From the NCBI GenBank assembly GCA_024742305.1, contig JANSYQ010000019.1:1-64000 (forward strand): a stretch of DNA of 64,000 nt, read 5' to 3'. Below the pieces are notes generated by a model, which saw only the letters and a program-made list of their open reading frames with translations, was not told where the DNA came from and did not search any database. This document shows positions 20,360 through 28,131 of the stretch, in pieces. Position 1 is the first letter of the stretch; each line of letters opens with the position of its first letter. Position numbers and translations under genes: made by a program. This DNA is from a bacterium (lineage in GTDB: Bacteria; Bacteroidota; Bacteroidia; Flavobacteriales_D; Crocinitomicaceae).

Positions 20360-21733
20360 CTACGGTTTGTGTGCTTCTTTCGTTAGGTCGAAAACGGATT
20401 TCACTGGAGAGAAGACCTCTTTTGGAATTTCTACGAATACCGTATTCCAGTAGTGCATACTGCCATTCCAAAGTCCGGGTAATTCTCGGTAGCGAATTGT
20501 TCCACCGTTATACGGTTTATTGACTAACAAGAATTTTGAGTCATCAACAAAGGCCTCTAGGTCCAATGGATTTCCGTGAATATCTGTTTTTGAAAGAGCA
20601 ATGAATACTGGGTTGAAGTGACTGCTCTCCTCCACCAATTCGCTGTCTTCCTGCGCAATCTGAACCTTCTCTACAATTTGCTTAGATATGGTTCCATTAT
20701 CCTCGATCCAAAAAGGACCTCCTCCGGGTGCCCCTTCATTAACTACCATTCCGCAAACTCTCGACGGACGTTTTGCCAACTTTTTCAATTGTTCCAAATC
20801 GCAATCCGCCTCTTCTTGCTCTGAAAGAAACTGATACTTATCGTTCAACTCAGCCAAACCTTCTTTGCTGAATTTGTTTAAAAGCAGTTTCATATCTGAT
20901 TTGAACTCCAACAACATTCCTGCACAATACTTCCAAACACGTTGATTGAGATCTGCCTTGTTCGGGTGTTGCACATTGTCGATGTTTTTAATGAGAATGA
21001 GATCAGAGTCAATAGCGTTCAGATTCTTGAGCAAGGCGCCATGACCTGCTGGTCTTCTGAGCGGCACATCATTCACTTTGACAAGTTCGCCATTTGAATC
21101 AAAACAGAAAGCATCCGACTTTGGATCCTGATGCGAAAAGGAAACGGTCTCATCTAGATTAAATAGCTCCAGTTCTCTGAGACTCTCTAAAACTTGCTCT
21201 TCGAAGCCTTTTTGGATCGTATAATGCACGTTTCCGTTGACACCTAATAATTCTCTTGCTTGCTTCAGTTGTTCCTGAAACGGATTAACTACACCTGTAT
21301 CAGTTATGTGAAAAGGAATTAAACCTTTGGGGATTTCTGCAAACTGCATCCCGTCTTTGCTAATCAGATATTCTGCTAAATAAACCAACTGAAGCGAATC
21401 GAACTTTTCACGTACCACGAGCGGTAATTCTTGGAACAAGGCCAACTCAGGAAGCTCTTTAAAAAAAGATCGAATGGCATCCGTCTCCTCCCCAGTTTCC
21501 ACAAATTGAGTTATGTCTGAGAACATTCTTGAGCCCGAGCCCGAAGCTGGAATGAAAAACGACGCATCGCCTTTCCAATCTTCATACCTTCTAGAAAAGT
21601 GCTCTTTTTCATGCTCTGTAAGTCGAAGAATCCCCTTTCCAATCACGCAAGACCCCACTAATTTTACGGTATTCAAACCTCCTGAAATGTCGCTTTTTTG
21701 CTGTTCGATGGACGATTTATCGGATCTACTCAT
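20360..21733 (-). CDS. DUF4301 family protein
   Basis: This encodes 457 residues matching DUF4301, a Bacteroidota family with a nucleotide-sugar-transferase-like start. PASGSGSRMF near residue 62 resembles the G-x-G-x-R-M nucleotide motif, and GHGALLKNLNAIDSDLILIKNIDNV (near 235) is strongly family-like. It is probably cytoplasmic; its substrate is unknown. ATG at 21733 is preferred; a longer reading to 21826 would overlap the divergent methyltransferase gene. The gap between the two starts is about 50 bases, so they probably share a regulatory region. Confidence 0.88.
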   Translation of the reverse strand: MSRSDKSSIEQQKSDISGGLNTVKLVGSCVIGKGILRLTEHEKEHFSRRYEDWKGDASFFIPASGSGSRMFSDITQFVETGEETDAIRSFFKELPELALFQELPLVVREKFDSLQLVYLAEYLISKDGMQFAEIPKGLIPFHITDTGVVNPFQEQLKQARELLGVNGNVHYTIQKGFEEQVLESLRELELFNLDETVSFSHQDPKSDAFCFDSNGELVKVNDVPLRRPAGHGALLKNLNAIDSDLILIKNIDNVQHPNKADLNQRVWKYCAGMLLEFKSDMKLLLNKFSKEGLAELNDKYQFLSEQEEADCDLEQLKKLAKRPSRVCGMVVNEGAPGGGPFWIEDNGTISKQIVEKVQIAQEDSELVEESSHFNPVFIALSKTDIHGNPLDLEAFVDDSKFLLVNKPYNGGTIRYRELPGLWNGSMHYWNTVFVEIPKEVFSPVKSVFDLTKEAHKP

Positions 21734-21784
21734 ATCTTCGTGGAAGGATCTTACTCTTGATTTGTGTTTTTGGGCTTCGAATAT

Positions 21785-22531
21785 ATGAAATATAGATGGA
21801 ACGCTAAGCAGCGGCATGGCGTTCATTCACCGTTTGTTTATGAACTTACGGATAAGTGTTTTCGTTCATCAATTAGCGATGCTTTCGTAGCTGACATGGA
21901 GGCTCTTAAAAAAAGACTTCAAGGAAACCAAAAGTCGATTGAAATAACGGATCACGGAGCTGGTTCAAAACGTATGGGGAATACGCGCACTGTACATCAA
22001 TTGTACAAGAATAGCAGTAGCAAAGGGAAATACGGCAAAATGCTTTTCCAATTGATGCGGCATTATAAATTGACGTCTGCTTTGGAACTAGGAACTTCTG
22101 TAGGAATTGGCTCGGCCATTCTCTCTACCGGAAATCCTAAGGCTACTATTACCACCATTGAGGGCTGTCCAAACACGCGAAAAGAGGCATTGTCGAATTT
22201 TAAAGCATTGAAACGCACAAACATTCGTTCGTTGGAGGGGACATTCTCTGCTGTGGTCCCTACGCTTCCGAAAGAAACCTATGATCTCATTTTCATAGAC
22301 GGTCACCATGATGGACCAGCAACACTCAATTATGTAGAAATGCTACTTCCACATGCTCATGCAGATACCTTTTTTATTTTGGATGATATTCGCTGGAGCG
22401 ACTCCATGAAATTGGCTTGGGAGCAGCTAAAGAACGATGATCGTTTTCACGTCACCATAGATTTATTTAGGATGGGAATGATTCTCCTTCGTCCACAGCA
22501 AGAGAAGGAGCATTTTGACATTCTTCTTTAA
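21785..22531 (+). CDS. class I SAM-dependent methyltransferase
   Basis: This encodes 248 residues of an O-methyltransferase-like family. The N-terminal KYRWNAKQRHGVHSPFVYEL is characteristic of a Bacteroidota group, then the SAM-binding LELGTSVGIGSAIL (about 98) and the acidic loop YDLIFIDGHHDG (about 165), with ILDDIRWSDSM (about 200). Its substrate is not known. ATG at 21785 is chosen over an in-frame ATG at 21764 because it clears the divergent gene. Its stop overlaps the stop of the convergent membrane protein gene by four bases. Confidence 0.85.
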   Translation: MKYRWNAKQRHGVHSPFVYELTDKCFRSSISDAFVADMEALKKRLQGNQKSIEITDHGAGSKRMGNTRTVHQLYKNSSSKGKYGKMLFQLMRHYKLTSALELGTSVGIGSAILSTGNPKATITTIEGCPNTRKEALSNFKALKRTNIRSLEGTFSAVVPTLPKETYDLIFIDGHHDGPATLNYVEMLLPHAHADTFFILDDIRWSDSMKLAWEQLKNDDRFHVTIDLFRMGMILLRPQQEKEHFDILL

Positions 22532-23202
22532 AAAGTTGCCGTAAGTAAATCAAACATTTCAGGCGATTCACTAGCTGGCTGTGAAACGGCAATAAAAACA
22601 CCATCCGGATGCTCGCTTCCTGCTCCTGACACGGAAGTTCCTGAAGAAGCAGGCTGAGTTGAGGGCTCTGCAGACGCCACAAGTACATCCATATCTTTGG
22701 CTCTTGTTGAAGGCAACTCTTGTGTTACCGATGGCACTTGCTTTGTTTCTTTCACTGGTTTCGCAGTTACTTCCGTGTTTTTCTTCTCATTTACTGAAGG
22801 AGCAACTTGAGCTACTTGTTCCGAAGAGTTTGTCCGTTCCAATTCCGTATTCGACTTCCAAAAAGGAATAAAAAGCAAAGCAACCAAGGCAATAGCCGCT
22901 ATTTGAGCTAAAGGCTGACGGTGAATGGGCTTTTCTTTCGGAACAACTACTGCAAAAACTGAGTTGTACCAAACTGGAGCCGCTTTTGGGTACGTGGCAT
23001 CAAACAATTCGTCCAAACGCTGCTTGGTTTCCGCTTTTGGTTTCGGATTTTCCCAAGTCATTTTTTCCATCCCAAGAAATACATCCTTCATTTGATTGTA
23101 CTCCTCTTCCGAGGCACAATATGACTTCAATTCCTCGCGCTCAACATCTGTGAGTGCTTGAAAATCCTTTTCCATGATGGTATCGATCAAATCCTTTTTC
23201 AT
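22528..23202 (-). CDS. membrane protein, probable anti-sigma partner
   Basis: This encodes 224 residues: an N-terminal cytoplasmic part (1-95) with an FQALTDVEREELKSYCASEEE block resembling anti-sigma helix regions, one membrane segment (about 97-115, LAQIAAIALVALLFIPFW), and a low-complexity Ser/Thr/Pro/Glu-rich C-terminal half exposed outside. It lies one base after the sigma gene stop, in the place an anti-sigma factor would occupy, though it lacks a zinc-binding HxxxCxxC motif. Role inferred from context. Its stop overlaps the methyltransferase gene stop on the other strand. Confidence 0.7.
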   Translation of the reverse strand: MKKDLIDTIMEKDFQALTDVEREELKSYCASEEEYNQMKDVFLGMEKMTWENPKPKAETKQRLDELFDATYPKAAPVWYNSVFAVVVPKEKPIHRQPLAQIAAIALVALLFIPFWKSNTELERTNSSEQVAQVAPSVNEKKNTEVTAKPVKETKQVPSVTQELPSTRAKDMDVLVASAEPSTQPASSGTSVSGAGSEHPDGVFIAVSQPASESPEMFDLLTATF

Positions 23203-23203
23203 C

Positions 23204-23794
23204 TTACCTATTTAATACTGGGTTAAACGCCTCCAAGTCGGAAGCTAAATATTTTGTTGCATAGAACAGTCTTGATTTCACCGTTCCATCGCTAATTTCA
23301 AGTATTTCAGCGATTTCTTTAATTGACAATCCATCCAAATGGCGCAATCGGAAAACTTCACTGTGTTTGTCGTCCAAGTCCTCCAAACATTGTTGGAACC
23401 GTTCCCTGAATTGACTATCGGCCACCTCAGAAAGTACATTCGCTCCGTGATCTTCTACCGCGTAATTTTCGTCCAATCCATTCGAGGTATTCTTGCGAAC
23501 CTCTTGCTTTTTGTATTCGTTCTTGCACATGTTATTGGCAACTGAATACAGCCACGTTTTGAAGGTTCTTTTCGGATCGAAGAGTTCTGGTTTTCGTATG
23601 ATCTTGGCAAAGATATCGTGTACGAAATCTTCTGCCTTTTCACGGTCGCGCCAAAGCATACGCATGAAGTAGCCCAAAAGTGGACCTGAGTAGCGATGGT
23701 AGATTTCATCAAAAGCACGCTTGTCCCCTTTGGAGATAGCTACCATCAATGACTCGTCAGTCATTTCCTGATATCGCGGTTTTACTAGGCGCAT
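23204..23794 (-). CDS. ECF-type RNA polymerase sigma factor
   Basis: This encodes a sigma-70 family ECF factor of 196 residues. Region 2 appears as FDEIYHRYSGPLLGYFMRML...EDFVHDIFAKI (about 26-63). Region 4 appears as LDDKHSEVFRLRHLDGLSIKEIAEILEISDGTVKSRLF (about 140-177), with the helix-turn-helix in SIKEIAEILEISDGTVKSRL. It is a cytoplasmic transcription factor. The start codon overlaps the stop of the upstream exported protein gene in a TAATG junction, so its translation is probably coupled to that gene. Confidence 0.93.
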   Translation of the reverse strand: MRLVKPRYQEMTDESLMVAISKGDKRAFDEIYHRYSGPLLGYFMRMLWRDREKAEDFVHDIFAKIIRKPELFDPKRTFKTWLYSVANNMCKNEYKKQEVRKNTSNGLDENYAVEDHGANVLSEVADSQFRERFQQCLEDLDDKHSEVFRLRHLDGLSIKEIAEILEISDGTVKSRLFYATKYLASDLEAFNPVLNR

Positions 23795-25143
23795 TAATAA
23801 CTTGATCTCAGCTTCTGCACTTGGTCGTACTTCTTACACTGAAGACTGACCTTGTCAATTGCTTTATCAATTTCTTTTACTTTTTGTTTTTCTTCTTTTT
23901 GGTCGTACACCTTTCGGAGCTGCAACAACATAGGCAGGTAGTTTGCAGACAACTGCTTGGACTTTTCATCCTCCGCCTCTTCAACAAGATGCTTCGTTAG
24001 CTCGGTATTCCATAACGCATCGTTTCGCTCGAAGTTATTGTAGACCTCCTGATGGTATTCAAAAACCAATCCTGTCACGTACAGGTTAGACTGTATCGGC
24101 AAGAAATACTCCTTAGGCGTAGTCATCGAAATACTAATAGGTTTCGAATCATTTAATTCACAGAAGGACTTTAAATAATCGACATCAATGACATCTTGCT
24201 CTGGAAATTTGAATCCGTCTTCTTCTAATAACGTTCGGTAGAAATCGCTCTGTAGAAAATCTAAGGAGATTAGGGTAACATCTTCTCGAACACCATCGGC
24301 TTGTTGCTTTTTGTAGGCGCTGTAGGTATCGTCGAACCCATGTGTAATCAATACACCCTGCTTCGGAACCGAAAGCAGCAAATCTTCAGCATATAACAAG
24401 GTATTTTCGTTCAAACGGCCGGAGCTCAACATCTTATCAATGTACAAATCGGCGCTATCCGCATCTCTTTTAATAATATTATACGCTGCCATTTGCGCGT
24501 GAACATCACTGTTATTCGGCATGATTTTCTCTGCTTGGCGAAGGTGTTCAACCCTTGTAACATCGTAATTACCCGCCGTATACGTGAAGTAATGATACTC
24601 GAAAGAATTGGGTGCGTTGGTTGCAAAATAACCTACAGCATCGTTCATTTCCTGTTGTTGTGCCGGAGAAGGCGAACGTTGTGTTGTTTGTTGCGTTGCT
24701 TGCTGTTTCGAGTAGGTAAATCCGTAGTTCGCTTCTTGATATCCCGGAGCCATTTGATAATCAGCTGGACTTGGCGATGCAGCATCTTCCATAACAGCAG
24801 ATTCTGCTGGCATTTCCTCCGCCTCTGACTCAACGGATTCCGAGCGATAACTTGGAACTGGCTTCAACGAGCGCGTTTCTGTTTTCTTAAGTCTTCTTTG
24901 TTTGTCTGCTGATGCACCTTTCACTTTTTTGACCTCTTCAACGTCCGCATCAATCGACAGGGAATCCAATGAAATAGTCTCTTCCTCTTCTTTTTCTTCG
25001 GAAGTTGAATTAAACACGTTATTATTCAATTCAAGATGATTCGAATTCGTTGAGTTGTTTGTGGCAGGCACAGGAGATTCCTGCTGTGCAGCAACGCTAA
25101 ACACACTGAAAATCAGAATATATATTTGCAAAAGTCTATACAT
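23794..25143 (-). CDS. exported protein of unknown function in the ECF sigma operon
   Basis: This encodes 449 residues with a signal peptide (MYRLLQIYILIFSVFSVAAQ), then a long charged, Ser/Glu/Pro-rich disordered region (about 20-165), and a helical C-terminal part. The stretch GVLITHGFDDTYSAYKKQQ (near 280) and GVREDVTLISLDFLQSDFY (near 300) resembles the GDNDTYP...GVRPDVRVVNLSLLNTDWY signature I recall from DUF2723/TMEM260-type membrane proteins, but this protein has no membrane array. A tetratricopeptide-like character is likely around it. Function unknown. ATG at 25143 is chosen for the signal peptide; longer readings run to 25371. Confidence 0.75.
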   Translation of the reverse strand: MYRLLQIYILIFSVFSVAAQQESPVPATNNSTNSNHLELNNNVFNSTSEEKEEEETISLDSLSIDADVEEVKKVKGASADKQRRLKKTETRSLKPVPSYRSESVESEAEEMPAESAVMEDAASPSPADYQMAPGYQEANYGFTYSKQQATQQTTQRSPSPAQQQEMNDAVGYFATNAPNSFEYHYFTYTAGNYDVTRVEHLRQAEKIMPNNSDVHAQMAAYNIIKRDADSADLYIDKMLSSGRLNENTLLYAEDLLLSVPKQGVLITHGFDDTYSAYKKQQADGVREDVTLISLDFLQSDFYRTLLEEDGFKFPEQDVIDVDYLKSFCELNDSKPISISMTTPKEYFLPIQSNLYVTGLVFEYHQEVYNNFERNDALWNTELTKHLVEEAEDEKSKQLSANYLPMLLQLRKVYDQKEEKQKVKEIDKAIDKVSLQCKKYDQVQKLRSSY

Positions 25144-25327
25144 ACCTTTGGTCGGTTTGATATCTAGTACAACGGAACTAAAAATACGTTCAATTCTTTG
25201 AAAAAAAAATTTCTGTAGACCCTTCGACAAAGATGGTGCCATGAAAAATTGACCTCTTTTCTGTGGAATCCAATGAACTTTTACATCATTCTTGTGTACA
25301 GTTAAATGATCATCAAAACAACCAACT

Positions 25328-26446
25328 ATGATTCGTGTATTTCTTTTAGTAACAAGTTTCGCACTTACCACTTCCCTCTTTGGGCAGAACGAGTTTTCCT
25401 TTGATCTAATGAATCAAATGGATGAAGACAAGAATTCACTTCTCTCTCCTACTTCCATCAAAGCGGCACTCGCTATGGCATACGAAGGAGCCAATTCAAC
25501 CACGCAGAAAGAATTCGAAGATGTTTTGGGCTTTGATGAAGAAAACACCGAATTTTTAAACGAACTGAAACAATTGAAGGAGTCCGCTGAAATCAGTAAC
25601 TCCGTTTGGATTCTAGATAATTACAAAGTTCTGCCATCGTACATTGAAACGGTGAAAGATCGTTTTGATGCTTCGCCTAGCTACACAGATTTCAAAAACG
25701 ACTCAGAAGGTAGCGCAAACAAAATCAACGCTTGGATTGAAGAAAGCACCAATGGAATGATTAAAAACATGGTTACACCTGAAAGCGTAAAGGAGTTTAA
25801 AATGGCACTCGTTAATGCCATCTACTTCAAACAAGATTGGAAAGCTCCCTTCAAGAAAAGTGCCACCAAAAAGAAAGAGTTTACCAATTTAGACGGAACT
25901 GAAGTAAAGGTTGACATGATGCGCTCTAATTCGCGTTTCCGTGCCTTCGAGGGAAGCAAAGAAAAGGTAATTGAATTGCCTTACGATGATGATAAAACGT
26001 CTATGATCATTGTTCTTCCGAATAAAATGAAGGGCTATAAAATTGATGATGCATCCTTCACTTTGCTTAATGCGCAGTTGCAATGGCAACCCGTAAATCT
26101 TGAATTACCGAAATTTACCTTTGAAACTCCCACGTTTGAAGTAAAAGATATGCTGAAAGAATTGGGCATGAAACAAGCGTTTAGTAATTCTGCCGACTTC
26201 TCAGGGATGCGAGAAGAAAAAGATTTAAAAATCGGGACGGTTCAACATAAGGCAAAAATTATCGTGAATGAAGAAGGCACCGAGGCTGCGGCAGCAACAG
26301 TGGTTGGAATGGTGCAAACAACATCTATTTCAACGCGCCCTGTTCAAGTAATGCAATTTATCACCGACAAGCCTTTCTACTATTTCATTAAGGATAAAAA
26401 GACAGGAAGTCTCCTATTTATGGGGAAGATGACCACAATGGAGTAA
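25328..26446 (+). CDS. secreted serpin (serine protease inhibitor)
   Basis: This encodes a serpin of 372 residues with a signal peptide (MIRVFLLVTSFALTTSLFGQ). Serpins trap proteases through a reactive centre loop. The hinge VNEEGTEAAAATVVG is at 313-327; counting from P15 Gly317 gives a predicted P1-P1' of Thr331-Thr332. NSLLSPTSIKAALAMAYEGA (about 36) and the end KPFYYFIKDKKTGSLLFMGKM are also typical. The hinge has small residues, so it should be inhibitory. It diverges from the ECF operon across about 185 bases and precedes two lipoprotein genes. Confidence 0.95.
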   Translation: MIRVFLLVTSFALTTSLFGQNEFSFDLMNQMDEDKNSLLSPTSIKAALAMAYEGANSTTQKEFEDVLGFDEENTEFLNELKQLKESAEISNSVWILDNYKVLPSYIETVKDRFDASPSYTDFKNDSEGSANKINAWIEESTNGMIKNMVTPESVKEFKMALVNAIYFKQDWKAPFKKSATKKKEFTNLDGTEVKVDMMRSNSRFRAFEGSKEKVIELPYDDDKTSMIIVLPNKMKGYKIDDASFTLLNAQLQWQPVNLELPKFTFETPTFEVKDMLKELGMKQAFSNSADFSGMREEKDLKIGTVQHKAKIIVNEEGTEAAAATVVGMVQTTSISTRPVQVMQFITDKPFYYFIKDKKTGSLLFMGKMTTME

Positions 26447-26513
26447 GATAATTATTGTCGAGCGTGAAAGGGAATTCATTGGCAATATGTATATTTCCTT
26501 AAAAATCATCAGC

Positions 26514-27179
26514 ATGCGCTACTTCACTTTTGCCCTACTCTTTACTCTTTTTTCGTGTAATCAAGAAGACACAGCCACTCCACCTAAGGATACACAGCAA
26601 CAGAAGGAAATTTCTGAGACAGCTGAAACCAGCGAGACGGGAAACTCTAAAAATACAGAAGAAGCTCCAACAGAAGCACCATTACCTGAGCTGACAGAAG
26701 AGCAGGAAACCGCTGCTGCACCTAAAGAATTCGACGACATGGACTGGGCGGAGTTTCAAGAAAGTATGACGAAGGACTTCTCCTTTGTGATTATCATTTC
26801 AACCAAGAGTTATGACGCTGCTTTGAAAAGAGCCAAAGATGCCTCTGAAAAGTTGGGTTATCCTATTGACTTACGAGGGCTTCATGAAAACAAAGAAATC
26901 GGACTTTCGTTTTCTCGCGAGGTTTGTGAAGATGAGATTTGCGGCGGAGGACTCAGCTATCCAATTTACATTCCTAGAAGCGATTGGGGCGAGGAAAAAT
27001 ACGTTTCTATTGAATATTCAGACGCATTCGACGGATTCACAAAAGGATATTACATTGTTGTAGTCGCCAGCGGTGAAAAAGGCGCTCCAGTAGTAAAAGA
27101 GACACTTTCAAAAGCGAAAAAATTCTACAAAGACGCGTATACCAAGACGTGCGGCGTTTATATGGGATGTGGATGTTAG
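26514..27179 (+). CDS. hypothetical lipoprotein
   Basis: This encodes 221 residues starting with a lipoprotein signal (lipobox LFSC, Cys15), followed by a 60-residue Thr/Glu/Pro/Ser-rich linker and a folded domain. The C-terminal part contains CEDEICGGG (near 133-144) and ends in CGVYMGCGC, so disulfides are likely. No family is recognised; the AALKRAKDASEKLGYPIDLRG stretch resembles SPOR-like helices but is not decisive. ATG at 26514 places the lipobox correctly; 26487 is an alternative start. It may belong with the serpin transcript upstream (gap 67 bases). Confidence 0.75.
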   Translation: MRYFTFALLFTLFSCNQEDTATPPKDTQQQKEISETAETSETGNSKNTEEAPTEAPLPELTEEQETAAAPKEFDDMDWAEFQESMTKDFSFVIIISTKSYDAALKRAKDASEKLGYPIDLRGLHENKEIGLSFSREVCEDEICGGGLSYPIYIPRSDWGEEKYVSIEYSDAFDGFTKGYYIVVVASGEKGAPVVKETLSKAKKFYKDAYTKTCGVYMGCGC

Positions 27180-27242
27180 TCTAAGAACAAGTTCGTGCCG
27201 TTATTAGCAAGAGATTCGTAAGTTTAGAGAAACAACACTACT

Positions 27243-28046
27243 ATGAAAACAACACTATTTCCATTTGCCTTTGTCGCTGTCGCTTTGATACTGGGTGCCT
27301 GCGGAGAAAAAACAGAAGAAAAGGATGGCGAAAGCACAAAAGAAAAGAAAGAGCAAGAGGCTCCTGAGAAGATACTCACAGCAATGAACGCAGCTGATTT
27401 TGAACCCATTCCAGCGAAATTACTGCACGATACTTGGCATGCTTGGGAAGGCAAGAAAGTTCAAGTTGTTGGATATCTAGGGCTGTTTTTTGACAAAGGA
27501 ACCATTAACGGCACAACAACGAATTTGTTGGGCAACCCGGAAGACGAAAACGAATTGGTATACGTGAAACTGGCCGAGGAGGATGCAACGGAGTACGTTA
27601 AAAGTACACCGGTGATGATTGAGGGGACGATTGATGGACATTGGGGCTTCAATGGGAAATACAGCGTGAAGCTAATTGATGCAAAAGTGGTAAGAAACGG
27701 GGCTGAGCTTCCTAAAATTGGTACCATTGACCCTGAAAACTTAACAGCCCCAGTTTCTGCACAATCGCTTTACGACCACTACATCGGTTGGTTGGATAAA
27801 GAAATCACCGTAGTTGGAAATGCCAATGGTGTTACTACATCCACAACAAGTTATGGGGTTACCATACGTGTAGATTTGACGGATCCCAACTCAGCATTCA
27901 CGAAATATGTTGGAGTGCGTGTAAAGGATGAATCGCATGCGCAATCTGCAAAAGAAAACGCCAATAAAACACGAAAATATCGAGGTAAGTTTGTCGGTGA
28001 ATGTTTCAAATATGTTTGCTTAGAAGATGCCGTTGAGGTAAAGTAA
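27243..28046 (+). CDS. hypothetical lipoprotein with two OB-like repeats
   Basis: This encodes 267 residues, a lipoprotein (lipobox LGAC, Cys20) with a Lys/Glu-rich linker (21-45). Two similar beta-rich units follow, about 60-148 (WEGKKVQVVGYLG, VMIEGTIDG) and about 175-265 (WLDKEITVVGNANG, YRGKFVGECF). The pattern of a tryptophan, then K-x-V/I-T/Q-V-V-G, suggests OB-type (tRNA_anti-like) folds, which is inference. It stands alone before a strong hairpin terminator at 28093. Confidence 0.7.
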   Translation: MKTTLFPFAFVAVALILGACGEKTEEKDGESTKEKKEQEAPEKILTAMNAADFEPIPAKLLHDTWHAWEGKKVQVVGYLGLFFDKGTINGTTTNLLGNPEDENELVYVKLAEEDATEYVKSTPVMIEGTIDGHWGFNGKYSVKLIDAKVVRNGAELPKIGTIDPENLTAPVSAQSLYDHYIGWLDKEITVVGNANGVTTSTTSYGVTIRVDLTDPNSAFTKYVGVRVKDESHAQSAKENANKTRKYRGKFVGECFKYVCLEDAVEVK

Positions 28047-28092
28047 GCTGTTTGTTCATCAATAAGTTTTCTAAAATTCATAAATTAAAAAA

Positions 28093-28113
28093 GGGCGACT
28101 TGCGTCGCCCTTT
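28093..28113. terminator. bidirectional hairpin terminator
   Basis: GGGCGAC (28093-28099) pairs with GTCGCCC (28104-28110) across TTGC, with A-rich sequence upstream and TTTCC downstream. It lies between convergent genes ending at 28046 (plus) and 28132 (minus), so it can serve both strands. Confidence 0.7.
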
Positions 28114-28131
28114 CCTTTGCTCAATACTGAT

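Noticed and set aside
22528-22531. Possible frameshift between methyltransferase and membrane protein genes
   Set aside because: The two genes are convergent on opposite strands; the four-base stop overlap is an end-to-end overlap, not a frame break.
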